64,000 bases of DNA from Nostoc linckia FACHB-104 (GTDB taxonomy: Bacteria; Cyanobacteriota; Cyanobacteriia; Cyanobacteriales; Nostocaceae), in NCBI RefSeq assembly GCF_014696615.1, contig NZ_JACJQJ010000003.1, positions 62,001-126,000 on the forward strand. Direction: 5' to 3'. The translations under genes were made by a program, and so were the position numbers. Under the pieces are notes generated by a model. The model saw nothing but the letters and a program-made list of their open reading frames with translations. It did not search any database and was not told the origin of the DNA. Positions 8,586 to 17,652 of the stretch are shown here, piece after piece (position 1 is the first letter of the stretch; every line of letters begins with the position of its first letter).

Positions 8586-8825
8586 AAAACATTTCTCCAT
8601 TAACTATTGAATATTGAAAAAATGAGCATAACAAATTCCCTCCAGCTTCCTGCTACTCGGATTGGGTTTGTTGCAATATTTGTCGGTTAAGGGGAAAAAG
8701 GGGAATGGGAAAAGGGAAAGAAAAAACCTTTAACCCTTAACCTTTAACCTTTTACCAAAAACAAATTTTGATTTCAAAACGCTTAACCGAGTAGTATTGG
8801 GAGTTGTTGCATATTGGGGAAGAAT

Positions 8826-10655
8826 TTAAAACCTAAATGTAGTGCGAATAACGCCTGTATAGATGGTGTCGTTATTGCTGTTATGTTCTGGATTAAATAT
8901 CACTATTAATCCTGGTGTAATTGAAAGATTGCTATTAACTTGATAACGATATAAAGCTTCTACATGGAAAGAGGTATCAGTGTCTATACGTCTATCTGGT
9001 ACAAGATTGGTGGCGCTAACGCTATTATTTCCAAAGTCGTTACCAGTTACCTTCGGTGGTTGTCCAAAGATAATACCCCCAAGATTTCCCTTTTTACCCA
9101 AGTCAGGGAAGGCGAGAGTCACAGCCCAGTTCCAAATATCTGCCTTATCGCCTCTGTTGACATTCGCACCTGAACTATTTTCTGCGATCGCCTGAGTATA
9201 TCCCACCCAACCAGCAAGGGTGAATTGGGGATTGAAACGATAATTAGCTTGAATACCATAGTGATTGGTTGTGGTGTTCACCGGAGTAGTAGCACTGGAG
9301 TTGAAGGGATTGTTAGCGAATGCACTCCCATAAGAACCAGAAACTACCACATCACCATCATTGTTGGAGCCTCTGAGGTAGGAGTGTGCATAAGTCAAAC
9401 CTAAGCTCAAGTTTTGGTTGGGCTGAAATGCTAATTGTGCTAATGCGCCATAACTACCATCAAATAAACCTTTACCTTCATTTGGATCGCTACCTCTGCG
9501 CGCTAGATAGCCACCAGATAGTGTGATTGTGTCGCTAAACTTGAAAATTGCACTTACACCTGAACCTGTATTGCTGGCGGAGGAGGTGTTACTAGCACGG
9601 TAAATCGGAGAGAAACGACCAAAGCGAGACAACGAACCAACGGGAGTGGAGGACAACAAGGGGTTAAAGGTGTTGAAGTTGTCGTAAAATTCCCCTCCAA
9701 TAGCATCAACAATGATGTTGAGTTGCTCACCAACAGGAAAACGATAATACAACTTGCCCATCTGAACACTGTTATCAGCATTATTGGTAGTGTCCCAGGA
9801 TGTGCGAGTCATGTTGGTACCTGTGACTGCACCACTAAAAGCCGTGGTATTGTTGGCTTCTAAGCGAGTAAATAGTTGGTCTTTACCTGTGAAACTGGTA
9901 ATCAAATTGAGTCGGACGCGATCGCTAAATGTAGCTCTATCTTGTAGTCTGCGTCCACCTGATGCAGCATACTGATTGTTGGCGAAAGTGTCTCTAGTTG
10001 CGCCTGCGGGTCTAGCGTTGATTTCGTTCCACACATCTGAATTTAGAGCGCGATCGCCACCAAACACACTACCAAGACTGAAAATTACCTCTCCACTCAA
10101 CTTGGTAGTCGCGGAAAATTGTTGACTCTCTAGTGTAGCTGTCCGACCCTCCAAGCCATCCAACCTACCTCTGAGTTCTACCAATCCATCAGCAAACTCT
10201 TGTTGCAATTTTTGTAAGGTTTCTAGGTCTTGCTTGGTTACTAGGTCGGCTGTACCAGTTGCAATCAGTTCATTCACGCGATTCAAACAAGCATTCAAAC
10301 CCGCCGCAAATTCATAGCGAGTCAGCGCCCGATTTCCGCGAAAGCTGCTATCTGGATATCCCGCAATGCAACCATAGCGTTCTACCAAAGACTGTAAAGC
10401 TTGAAAGGCCCAATCTGTTGGCTGCACATCAGAAAGTTGCGATACTGATGTTACCTGCTCCATTGCAGTATTTGGCTGTGCGTTTTCATCTACAACCGAC
10501 TGGTTTTGTGGCGATACTTCTGTTTGTGGCTGATTTATTTGGTTATCAGCTCGTAATTGGTTGGTATTTTCCCCAACTGAAGTTGCTGATGCAGCTTGAG
10601 CTAACATCATACTAGCTAGCACTAGTAACAATGAAGACTGTACACAAGTTGACAT
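8826..10655 (-). CDS. SLH-domain outer-membrane porin (OprB / cyanobacterial 'iron uptake porin' family)
   Basis: About 609 aa. A signal peptide (SSLLLVLASMMLAQAASA) is followed by an SLH domain (SVSQLSDVQPTDWAFQALQSLVERYGCIAGYPDSSF..., about 72-130) for peptidoglycan attachment. A short coiled coil (LVTKQDLETLQKLQQEFADGLVELRGR, about 145-180) and a C-terminal OprB-type beta-barrel ending in Phe (VIRTTFRF) complete the protein. This family forms the major cyanobacterial outer-membrane channels; 'iron' is a generic label. Start: ATG at 10655 with GAGG upstream, or GTG at 10664. It is divergent from modA1 with operator-like palindromes between, so a role in oxyanion or molybdate entry is a reasonable inference, not shown. 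Confidence 0.85.
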   Translation of the reverse strand: MSTCVQSSLLLVLASMMLAQAASATSVGENTNQLRADNQINQPQTEVSPQNQSVVDENAQPNTAMEQVTSVSQLSDVQPTDWAFQALQSLVERYGCIAGYPDSSFRGNRALTRYEFAAGLNACLNRVNELIATGTADLVTKQDLETLQKLQQEFADGLVELRGRLDGLEGRTATLESQQFSATTKLSGEVIFSLGSVFGGDRALNSDVWNEINARPAGATRDTFANNQYAASGGRRLQDRATFSDRVRLNLITSFTGKDQLFTRLEANNTTAFSGAVTGTNMTRTSWDTTNNADNSVQMGKLYYRFPVGEQLNIIVDAIGGEFYDNFNTFNPLLSSTPVGSLSRFGRFSPIYRASNTSSASNTGSGVSAIFKFSDTITLSGGYLARRGSDPNEGKGLFDGSYGALAQLAFQPNQNLSLGLTYAHSYLRGSNNDGDVVVSGSYGSAFANNPFNSSATTPVNTTTNHYGIQANYRFNPQFTLAGWVGYTQAIAENSSGANVNRGDKADIWNWAVTLAFPDLGKKGNLGGIIFGQPPKVTGNDFGNNSVSATNLVPDRRIDTDTSFHVEALYRYQVNSNLSITPGLIVIFNPEHNSNNDTIYTGVIRTTFRF

Positions 10656-10981
10656 TATCCTCACACCTCAAATCTATTTGCACCAATATAATGGGTATTT
10701 TCCAACTATGTTGGTCTAAGTTAGCAAGAATTACGTATTTTTAGAGCTGATTACTTGTCTTATTGATAATGTAGACTAGAGTTTAACCGACTTAGTTGGT
10801 ATTTAATTTATACCAATTAAGTTGGTTAAAGTGTAACGCTAGTTACAAATTTACAAATACTAAGAATTTAAAATACAAAAACTAATCGCAAGAATACCAA
10901 ATAATTTGGTATTTTTTTGGTAATCTTGTAAGATTCTACCAAGATCAATTTTAAAAAAATTCTTCGGCTTCCAGCTTTTCT
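10656..10981. promoter_or_regulatory. divergent porin-modA1 control region with ACCAA/TTGGT palindromes
   Basis: The AT-rich spacer contains five inverted repeats sharing ACCAA/TTGGT. They are CCAAC-TAT-GTTGG (10702-10714), two oppositely oriented copies of TTTAACCRACTTARTTGGTA (10782-10801; complement at 10811-10830), a perfect 10-1-10 palindrome at 10893-10913, and TTGGTAATCTT...AAGATTCTACCAA (10917-10942, 2-nt bulge). Spacing and repetition suggest binding sites for a dimeric regulator such as the HTH protein at 12752-13945. Caution: MITE ends in this genome also carry TACCAA/TTGGTA, so some could be repeat remnants. Confidence 0.55.
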
Positions 10982-11779
10982 ATGAACAGAAGACAAATTC
11001 TTAAATTAGTTGGTACAGCAGTTGCTAGCTTTTTGGTAACCAGTAGTTTACCAGCAGTTACTTCTACACCCGTACTAGCACAGTCAAAGCCCAACCTCCT
11101 TGTATCTGCTGCTGCTAGTTTGAAAGAAGCGTTGCAAGAAATTAAGCCTCTTTACCAACAAACTAATCCAAATATCAACATTAATTATAATTTTGGGGCT
11201 TCTGGTGCTTTGCAGCAACAGATTGAACAAGGTGCGCCTGCAGATATCTTTATTTCTGCTGCTAAAAGGCAAGTCGATGCTCTAGAAGGAAAAGGACTCT
11301 TGCTAGCAGGAACTCGTTCTGTCCTAGCGAGAAATCGTCTGGTTTTGATCGTACCTAGAAATGTGGTGGGCATTACCAGCTTTTATAATTTAAAAGATGA
11401 TAAAAAAATCAAAAAAATCTCTATTGGCGAACCGAGAAGTGTCCCCGCAGGACAATATGCAGAGCAAGTCCTTCAGAAACTAAAGATTTTGCCACAAGTC
11501 AAATCTAAGTTGGTCTATGCTAACAATGTGCGTCAAGTGCTGGCCTCTGTAGAAAGTGGCAACGCCGATGCAGGTTTAGTTTATATCACTGATGCCAAAA
11601 TCTCAGATAAGGTAAAAGTTGTGGTGGCGGCTGACGAAAAATATCATTCTGCGATTATTTATCCATTTGCAGTCCTCAAAAGCAGCAAAAATGCTGATTC
11701 TGCGAAGGAATTTGCTAAATTTCTAACTAGTAATCAAGCTAAAGCAGTACTGCGAAAATACGGCTTTATTCTGCCTTAA
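10982..11779 (+). CDS. modA: molybdate ABC transporter substrate-binding protein (ModA, copy 1)
   Basis: A 265-aa periplasmic binding protein. The N-terminus NRRQILKLVGTAVASFLVT has a twin-arginine-like RRQILK ahead of a hydrophobic stretch and cleavage near VLA-QS, so Tat or Sec export is possible. The ModA core is clear: VSAAASLKEAL, NFGASGALQQQIEQGAPADIFISA, GEPRSVPAGQYAEQVL, VRQVLASVESGNADAGLVYITDA and a terminal SNQAKAVLRKYGF. It captures molybdate/tungstate for the ModBC permease-ATPase. It is separate from the permease gene and about 6 kb from the second modA, which is a lipoprotein, so the two copies may serve different affinities or conditions. A terminator follows at 11813-11845. 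Confidence 0.92.
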   Translation: MNRRQILKLVGTAVASFLVTSSLPAVTSTPVLAQSKPNLLVSAAASLKEALQEIKPLYQQTNPNININYNFGASGALQQQIEQGAPADIFISAAKRQVDALEGKGLLLAGTRSVLARNRLVLIVPRNVVGITSFYNLKDDKKIKKISIGEPRSVPAGQYAEQVLQKLKILPQVKSKLVYANNVRQVLASVESGNADAGLVYITDAKISDKVKVVVAADEKYHSAIIYPFAVLKSSKNADSAKEFAKFLTSNQAKAVLRKYGFILP

Positions 11780-11812
11780 TTTTTTATCAAGATTTAGAAA
11801 TTTACATTGTTC

Positions 11813-11845
11813 AGAAACCCGACTTATTCAATAAGTCAGGTTTCT
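11813..11845 (+). terminator. rho-independent terminator after modA1
   Basis: A 16-bp stem with one C-A mismatch (AGAAACCCGACTTATT / AATAAGTCAGGTTTCT), a tight loop, then AAATTTT. Stems of the GAAACCCGACTT type are frequent terminators in this group. Confidence 0.75.
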
Positions 11846-11877
11846 AAATTTTGACGAATGATTTATGGCTGCTACTG

Positions 11878-12102
11878 CTATTTTATCCGATACCAAAAAT
11901 GCATTTTGGGTGTGAGGTAAAGAAGCGCGATCGCCAACATGACTTCAAGTGGTATCAAAGAAAAAAAGAGGCTGGAACAAAACCAAAACATTGCAAATAA
12001 TACAGCTATTATTTGCAAATAATGATTGGTAGCTTTTGTAGTGATGTTCAAACTAAGTAAAGCTAGACCTAGCGCAATCGATGAATAGAAAAACGTTAGC
12101 AT
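11878..12102 (-). CDS. small hydrophobic protein, two predicted membrane segments
   Basis: A 74-aa frame from ATG at 12102, MLTFFYSSIALGLALLSLN... It has hydrophobic stretches at about 2-20 and 29-62 and a basic tail (HFWYRIK). I do not recognise it. No good ribosome site precedes the ATG (ATTACTCAAGCACA), and the frame runs open further upstream into the IS6 remnant. It may be real, as a hydrophobic frame with a sensible start, or chance. It would be cytoplasmic-membrane located, next to molybdate transport genes. Confidence 0.35.
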   Translation of the reverse strand: MLTFFYSSIALGLALLSLNITTKATNHYLQIIAVLFAMFWFCSSLFFSLIPLEVMLAIALLYLTPKMHFWYRIK

Positions 12103-12133
12103 TGTGCTTGAGTAATAATGTACAGAAACCCAG

Positions 12134-12300
12134 ATGATTAATGAACTGCAAGCAGAACTATGTCTCCCCCAGAAGGCTGGAACTGCTACCGATCTATTAA
12201 CGCCACAATACCTCCAGAACATCGTAGAATCAGATCATCAGTTCATCAAACCATTGGTTCACCCATGTATGGGATTTCGTTACTTCACCAGAGTTATACG
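12134..12300 (+). pseudogene. IS6/IS26-type transposase remnant (C-terminal fragment)
   Basis: The frame from 12134 reads MINELQAELCLPQ...LTPQYLQNIVESDHQFIKPL followed by PCMGF. This matches the C-terminal part of IS6-family DDE transposases, where YLNN(I/L)VEQDHRFIKR with its catalytic Glu is followed by PGMGF. Similarity stops near 12300 with a degraded tail, and the catalytic DD region is absent. No intact inverted repeats were found. This is old transposition debris between modA1 and the regulator; 12301-12751 holds no other recognisable feature. Confidence 0.55.
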
Positions 12301-12751
12301 AACATTAATCAACAGATTGTTCATTATTAACAATGGTTGTTCCAACTGTAACTAATTTGATAACTTTTCTGTTGCTGTTTGGGTTGCTAACCTCGCCTCA
12401 TAATCCTTAATCCCCAATATCAAGATTTATCAATATTTCCCTAATAGCTAAAGCTTTACATACCCAGGGAAGATGATAATATCTCATTTTGGTTTGATAC
12501 AGGTGCATCCCAATTTTCAGTTAAAAAAAGCTACATTGGACTTAATTGTATTTGCCGACACAAAAGCATAGTTTTTCGCTTTGGGTTCTACCAAATTTCT
12601 ATTGGATAATTTTTTGCTTTTGCTGTCAGGATTCCCTATAGATAAATCATAACGTATCATATTGCCAAATAACTTGCTAATAGACAGAATTCTGGCTGCT
12701 GATGAAATTTATGCAGAGTTTCCCACCCAGACAACCAACCTCAATTGCAAT

Positions 12752-13945
12752 TTAGTTAATAGTTGCTACAACTTCCCCGATTTTACTAGTGTCATAGCCA
12801 CCGACCACTTCTAATTGTGAATGCACCAAGCGATTTCCCAAAGTACCGAGTAGTTGCTGTACAGGTGCTTCTTCCAGATATTCCTTGAGAATAACTAAGT
12901 CATAGCGTGACTGATGTAGAGGAATAAACCCCAATCCAAAGGCAGTGGCTACAGATGCCGTACTGATACCTGCGTCAGCAATTCCTGATGCGACTGAGAA
13001 AGCAACATCTTGGTGACTTGTGACAATTTGGTCAAATCCTTTAACATCTTGAGATGGTACTTGCTCTTGTTGAAGTTTTCTCTCCAAAAGCATTCGACTA
13101 CCAGCACCTAGTTCTCTATTAACAATAGTTGCACCTAATTCTATTAAGTTACTAACTGTTTTGATTCCCATGGGGTTACCAGCTTGGACTAACAGTCCTT
13201 CCTCCCAAACACCAAGAGTAATCAGAACTGCTTGTCTCCCACCTAAAACATCACGGACAAAAGGAATATTATGTTCTCCAGTCTCGGGATGGTAGAGGTG
13301 CATTCCGGCAATGTGAACCTCTCCTTTACACAGACTGTGCAATGCAGCCATGCTATTGGCGAAATTATATTGAACTCGCAATTGGGGATGCCAGCGTTCA
13401 GTAGCTCTAGCCCAAAGTGAAATTACAGGTGCACAGCCGGCTATCACAACCGTGTTGTACAAGATATCCATATTATCGTCTAATAGCCGGACTTGCAGTT
13501 TCTCTGTACTAACTTGACTGATAGCTTCTCCCTTCGGGTTCGATAGTTTGCTTATGCCGGGGAACCCGTCCACCGCAACTATCTCACCGTCTGCTGGAAT
13601 CATATCTTGGCGAAAAGCATCTTTCCCCATTAAAGGGTAAGCTCTCCATTGTCCGCCAATTCGCGCTAAACTGACTCGCACTTTTTGCCCAGTAGGTACG
13701 GTTTTGGCCAGAACTGCTTCGATTTCAGGTAAATCCTGCTCCAACCAGAATAGATCCTCAACTTGACAACCTAATGCCTTGGCTAAGCGTAGTGTAATAG
13801 CAACAGAAGGAGCGTATTGTCCTGACTCGACACCACTAATAGTCTGACGGGTAACTCCAGCTATGTTAGCTAAATCCTGCTGACTCAGACCTAGACGAGT
13901 TCTGATTGACTTCAAGTTGTTACGGAGGCCGCTATCCTGCTTCAT
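12752..13945 (-). CDS. XRE-type HTH regulator fused to a periplasmic-binding-protein-like domain (probable molybdate regulator)
   Basis: A 397-aa cytoplasmic protein. Residues 8-62 are an XRE/Cro HTH (IRTRLGLSQQDLANIAGVTRQTISGVESGQYAPS). Residues ~95-170 form a small domain, and ~165-390 a PBP-like domain (VVIAGCAPVISLWARATER near 167, VNRELGAGSRMLLERKL near 281, SGIADAGISTAS near 325). Relatives with this PBP_like domain often sit beside molybdate or tungstate transporters. Being between modA1 and modBC, and with a perfect 12-7-12 palindrome upstream, it is the best candidate for a local molybdate-responsive repressor/activator. No ModE-type regulator is seen in the window. Ligand and sign of control are inference. 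Confidence 0.8.
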   Translation of the reverse strand: MKQDSGLRNNLKSIRTRLGLSQQDLANIAGVTRQTISGVESGQYAPSVAITLRLAKALGCQVEDLFWLEQDLPEIEAVLAKTVPTGQKVRVSLARIGGQWRAYPLMGKDAFRQDMIPADGEIVAVDGFPGISKLSNPKGEAISQVSTEKLQVRLLDDNMDILYNTVVIAGCAPVISLWARATERWHPQLRVQYNFANSMAALHSLCKGEVHIAGMHLYHPETGEHNIPFVRDVLGGRQAVLITLGVWEEGLLVQAGNPMGIKTVSNLIELGATIVNRELGAGSRMLLERKLQQEQVPSQDVKGFDQIVTSHQDVAFSVASGIADAGISTASVATAFGLGFIPLHQSRYDLVILKEYLEEAPVQQLLGTLGNRLVHSQLEVVGGYDTSKIGEVVATIN

Positions 13946-14648
13946 TAGCTTATTGGGCTGAATTTATTCTCTCAATTACAAAAAGCCGTTGCGGATTTAA
14001 CCGTATCTAACAATACATAAACGCTGCTATTGCATCAACCTATCTGACACACTTTGTACGTTTTTGCTGTTTTGATTCCCTATATTTAAACAATATCATA
14101 AGCTTTTGCCAATTTACTTGCTAAGGGAAAAAATTTTTGCGAAAGACAAATCATTACCAACTAGCGATCCATAAAAAGCTTTGATTTATAAACAATGCAG
14201 GGATTTTTTTGATTCATTTTTATAATCTTTTTACCAGTTTTGTTGGTAAAAAGATACGTATGATACAGTTTTCAGAGATGAACTTAGTCTTTGATGGGTG
14301 ATAGGCAATCAGTATCAGCTGTAGGAAATACTTATAGCGATCGCACCAAATGGGTAGCTGCCATGAACATGAATGAAATCTATTGCATAGCAAATTCATC
14401 TCTTGCTAACAAGGCGATGCATCAATACCAAAGCTATCTCTCTGGTTAGCGGATGTTAAGTAGGTCGGCGAAATGAAAGATAAATGGCTGAGGCTGTCAT
14501 TTGTCATTGGTAAGGATGTCAAACCTATTTACATCTCTTAAAATAGTTGGGTTTATTTCCACCGACTTACTTAGTCTGATGTGTTCGTCTATCTGTGCAG
14601 AAATACCCAAAATCGCAAATATTAACGCCAGTCATATTGGAGGAAATC
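13946..14648. other. regulator leader and spacer
   Basis: About 700 bp without a convincing gene. It holds the palindrome at 14225-14255 and a HIP1-like site. Frames starting at 14501 and 14595 are extensions or shadows of the gene placed at 14649. The rest is AT-rich and unremarkable. Confidence 0.5.
14225..14255. promoter_or_regulatory. perfect 12-7-12 inverted repeat, candidate operator
   Basis: ATCTTTTTACCA, a 7-base spacer GTTTTGT, then TGGTAAAAAGAT. It contains the same TTTACCA/TGGTAAA half-sites as the sites before modA2 (18511-18552) and modBC (17574-17581). It lies 280 bp upstream of the regulator gene and about 390 bp upstream of the small plus-strand genes, so it could control either. 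Confidence 0.55.
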
Positions 14649-14996
14649 GTGATTACGGAAGAAGCCCTGGCCTCTCAGTTTACGGCAATTGTCGAGCAAA
14701 CTCACCCACAAGTATGGGAATTGTTGCGTCACTGTTATATCCGAGTGATTAATCCTTACTTAACAAGAGCAAGAATTCCCCATCCGCCCTATATTGGCAT
14801 TTACTGCCCCGATAAAATGATCGCTGCTGTAGCATCACAGAAAAATGTACTCAAAGAAGTAGCTAGGTTGATAGGATTGGCTGATGTTGTTTGCTTAAAC
14901 GCCACACATTTAATGAGCGATCCGCTGTCAAAACTTAAAGAAAATCATCCACAGTTGTGGTTAGATCTGATTTGGATTTCCGCACAACCAGAATGA
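14649..14996 (+). CDS. small protein of unknown function (115 aa)
   Basis: I do not recognise this protein. GTG at 14649 is preceded by a strong GGAGG five bases upstream (14639-14643), so I place the start there and not at the earlier in-frame GTG 14595. The product begins MITEEALASQFTAIVEQ and has an amphipathic N-terminal helix, a Pro-rich middle (RIPHPPYIGIYCPDK) and a mixed alpha/beta C-terminus, without signal peptide or membrane segment. The next gene starts 34 bp downstream in the same direction, so the two are probably one transcript. Location between a molybdate regulator and modBC suggests but does not prove a molybdenum-related role. Confidence 0.6.
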   Translation: MITEEALASQFTAIVEQTHPQVWELLRHCYIRVINPYLTRARIPHPPYIGIYCPDKMIAAVASQKNVLKEVARLIGLADVVCLNATHLMSDPLSKLKENHPQLWLDLIWISAQPE

Positions 14997-15030
14997 GTAA
15001 CTTCAATTCTAAATTTATAGGTATCAGCTA

Positions 15031-15390
15031 GTGCATCCTGATGATTTCCCTTCAGAAAGGACAATAAAACTGAGTGTAATATTACTCAGACAACTTGAAG
15101 CTAAAATCAAACAGAGATTTTATCAAAGCTGTGTTCAGCTAACACGTATTGTCTTATCGAATTGTCATTGGTATTTCCGAATTAATTCTGGGGTGCTGAT
15201 GTTAATAATGGTTTGCTATGACATAGAAAGCTATCAGAATATTACGAGCATTATTCCCCAGCTTGTCGAGCAATTAAAAAAATTTACTAACACAGCTATA
15301 ATTAGTGTTAGCCCTCCTATTGCCAATGGTATACCGTTGATCATTAATGTAGAGCATCTGTTATCTGAAGAAGACTACCCTAGTAATTAA
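15031..15390 (+). CDS. small protein of unknown function (119 aa)
   Basis: Not recognised. GTG start with only a weak purine stretch (TATAGGTATCAGCTA) before it. The sequence begins MHPDDFPSERTIKLSVILL. It has alternating helical and beta-prone segments (SGVLMLIMVCYDIESYQNITSIIPQLVEQLKKF), one moderately hydrophobic strand that is too short for a membrane anchor, and an acidic end. It probably forms a two-gene operon with the 115-aa gene upstream and is convergent with modBC. Confidence 0.55.
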   Translation: MHPDDFPSERTIKLSVILLRQLEAKIKQRFYQSCVQLTRIVLSNCHWYFRINSGVLMLIMVCYDIESYQNITSIIPQLVEQLKKFTNTAIISVSPPIANGIPLIINVEHLLSEEDYPSN

Positions 15391-15482
15391 CAAATAAACC
15401 TATCTAAGGTTAAAGGGGAAAAGGTAAAGGCGGAAAGGGAATAAACTTTTCTCTTTAATCTTTTTATTATTAAAGCCAAGAA

Positions 15483-15584
15483 TTATACAAAGTTGAGAAA
15501 AGAATGCGACAGATGGTAGGGGCAAGGTATTGCCTTGCCCTCTAGAATATATTGATGTATAGCCAACATTATTTGAATTGGTCT
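15483..15584. repeat. MITE-like palindromic repeat
   Basis: About 100 bp with GCGACAGATGGTAGGGGCAA, the centre GGCAAGGTATTGCCTTGCC (one change from the other copies) and CTCTAGAATATATTGATG, ending GAATTGGT. Same family as 7743-7844. The left terminus is degraded (TTATACAAAG). Confidence 0.7.
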
Positions 15585-15647
15585 TAGCAACGGTTTCAAA
15601 AATATAAACCCTGCTAAATTTTGTTGTTTCATAATTTTAAAAAAATA

Positions 15648-15755
15648 TAATTAAGGGCACGGCAACAACATTTTTTTAGTATCCCAAATTATCTTACTGG
15701 TGCCGTGCCCCTACAAAGAATTTATCTGTCGCCAAAATTATTTGAATTGCTATTA
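15648..15755. repeat. second, divergent palindromic repeat of the same type
   Basis: The arms AGGGGCACGGCA-type and TGCCGTGCCCCT (GGGCACGGCA at 15654-15663, TGCCGTGCCC at 15701-15710) flank about 37 bp. The right end CTGTCGCCAAAATTATTTGAATTG resembles the termini of the other MITE copies. With the copy at 15483 it fills the 362-bp gap between the small gene and modBC; nothing else is seen there. Confidence 0.55.
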
Positions 15756-17567
15756 TTCCATCAAAATTAACCGCAGAGGATCTAAACGCAAATACCAAGG
15801 AAAAGGCTGATCTTTGATTGTTGCCCATTTTTCTTTAAAGACTTCTGCTTGCAAATGATAGTCGTGAGGATTATTAGCAGCAGAATGTAGTTTTAAAAAT
15901 AAGGTCATGCGGTGGGGTGTTTCACTAGTTCTGGCTAGCCAACAAGGAAAAGTATTTTCTTGATTAGGGTCTTTGGTAAAGCTGATATGATGAGCACGAA
16001 TACCAACATGAGATATGTTTTCGGGAATTGTATTTATAACTTGGAGCTGACAACCCCAATCACTGGCTTCAACTAATCCCGATCGCACCAGATGCGCCAC
16101 AGAAAAGTTTTTGCAACCAGTAATTCGAGCAACACCCATAGTTGTAGGATGCTCGAAAATATCGTATTTAGAACCATATTGAACAGCTCGACCATGTTCT
16201 AAAACCAACAAATTTGGGCAAACTCGGTAAGCTTCTTCCATATTATGGGTAACAAACAAAGCTACGCCTTGATAATTAGCTAGAGTCTCGGTCATTTGCT
16301 GTTCTAATTGACTCCGCAGGTGGGTATCAAGTGCGGAGAAAGGCTCATCTAAAAGTAATGCTTCTGGTTGAGAGGCTAATGCTCTAGCTAAGGCTACTCG
16401 TTGTTGTTGACCACCAGAGAGTTGATGCGGATAGCGATCGCCTAATCCTTGTAATTGCATAGCTAATAATTGCTCTTCTATCTGTAGGCGAATACTGCCG
16501 TTAGATAGTCCCTTGGGTAAGCCAAAAGCAATATTTTGTGCCACAGTCATATGGGGAAACAGTGCATAATTTTGCACTAAAAAACCAATGCGGCGATCGC
16601 GGCTGGGTAAATTAATTCTTTTTTCGGAATCAAACAGTACTTTGCCATTGAGGACAATACGCCCTTTCGTTGGTGTTTCTATCCCAGCAAGACAACGCAG
16701 AATCATACTTTTACCTGCGCCTGAACCACCCAATAAGCCTAAAGTTTGTTCATCGGTATTAAAAGCTACTTTTAAATGAAAACTCGGCAGTATTTTTTCG
16801 ATATCCAGACTTAATCCCACGGTCGAGGATAGTTGAGGTAGAACAGACGCTTCATCTGCTGGTGTGTTTTGTCCCCATCCCTTGTTTTCTCTATTTCCTC
16901 GCCTTCCCTTCTCTCGCCATTCCTGCCAGAAGTTGACACTAATAATCCCCGATAGCGAAATCGCCATAATTACAATCGACCAAAACCAGGCTTCATCCAT
17001 AACTCCGGCCTCCACAGCAAAATAAATCGCCATTGGAATCGTTTGCGTTTGTCCGGGAATATTACCTGCTAGCATCAACGTCGCACCGAATTCACCTAAA
17101 GCGCGAGCAAAAGCCAAAGTTGTCGCTGCTAAAATTCCTGGGAGGGCTAAAGGTAAACTAATACGCCAAAAAATTGTGGACTCCGTTGCGCCTAAAGTTC
17201 TGGCTACCCGCAGGAGATTACTATCAATTTGCTCAAAAGCCCCAAGTGCAGTTTTATACATTAGGGGGAAAGAAACCACTGTAGCTGCGATCGCTGCACC
17301 GTACCAAGTAAACACAATACTGAAGTCCAAGGGCTGCATGAGTTTCCCCACAGGCCCATTCTTCCCAAAAAAGATTAATAACAAAAAGCCAACCACTGTA
17401 GGAGGCAAAATCAATGGTGCAACAAAGATACCCTCAATCACTGATTTTGCTTTGCCTCGATATCCCAGCATCCAATAGGCAGCAGCAATACCCAAAAAGA
17501 AAGTAATAAATGTTGCAAGTAATGAAGTTTTCAGAGATATCCAAAGGGGCGATAAATCCGGTGCCAT
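15753..17567 (-). CDS. modBC: fused molybdate ABC transporter permease-ATPase (ModBC)
   Basis: A 604-aa fusion known from cyanobacteria such as Anabaena. Residues 1-215 are the ModB permease with about five membrane helices and the EAA-type loop (RVARTLGATESTIFWRISLPLALPG, then ALGEFGATLMLAGN). A polar linker (about 216-245, rich in Arg/Gly/Asn) leads to the ModC ATPase: Walker A GGSGAGKS near 276, Q-loop VQNYALFPHMT, signature LSGGQQQR near 380, Walker B LLLDEPFSALD near 400 and the H-loop FVTHNMEEAY. The C-terminal ~130 residues take the place of the TOBE/Mo-bind domain and are divergent. modA2 follows upstream by 85 bp on the same strand. A TTGGTAAA half-site lies at 17574-17581. Confidence 0.93.
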   Translation of the reverse strand: MAPDLSPLWISLKTSLLATFITFFLGIAAAYWMLGYRGKAKSVIEGIFVAPLILPPTVVGFLLLIFFGKNGPVGKLMQPLDFSIVFTWYGAAIAATVVSFPLMYKTALGAFEQIDSNLLRVARTLGATESTIFWRISLPLALPGILAATTLAFARALGEFGATLMLAGNIPGQTQTIPMAIYFAVEAGVMDEAWFWSIVIMAISLSGIISVNFWQEWREKGRRGNRENKGWGQNTPADEASVLPQLSSTVGLSLDIEKILPSFHLKVAFNTDEQTLGLLGGSGAGKSMILRCLAGIETPTKGRIVLNGKVLFDSEKRINLPSRDRRIGFLVQNYALFPHMTVAQNIAFGLPKGLSNGSIRLQIEEQLLAMQLQGLGDRYPHQLSGGQQQRVALARALASQPEALLLDEPFSALDTHLRSQLEQQMTETLANYQGVALFVTHNMEEAYRVCPNLLVLEHGRAVQYGSKYDIFEHPTTMGVARITGCKNFSVAHLVRSGLVEASDWGCQLQVINTIPENISHVGIRAHHISFTKDPNQENTFPCWLARTSETPHRMTLFLKLHSAANNPHDYHLQAEVFKEKWATIKDQPFPWYLRLDPLRLILME

Positions 17568-17652
17568 AGTTTTTTGGTAAAGAAGGTACTGAATTAGGGC
17601 TAGTTTGAATCATTTGTTCTCGGCTCAAACAGCCCTGTCAAAATTTCTCTTG

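Noticed and set aside
8650-8820. Possible transposon ends around the spacer 8611-8825 (CTACTCGG ... CCGAGTAG with ATTGGG..GTTGTTGCA nearby)
   Set aside because: The inverted 8-mer and an imperfect direct repeat coexist, but arms are short and no duplication or gene is present; too weak to call.
12134-12355. Small protein gene of 73 codons
   Set aside because: The sequence matches the end of IS6 transposases and then decays, so it was called a pseudogene instead.
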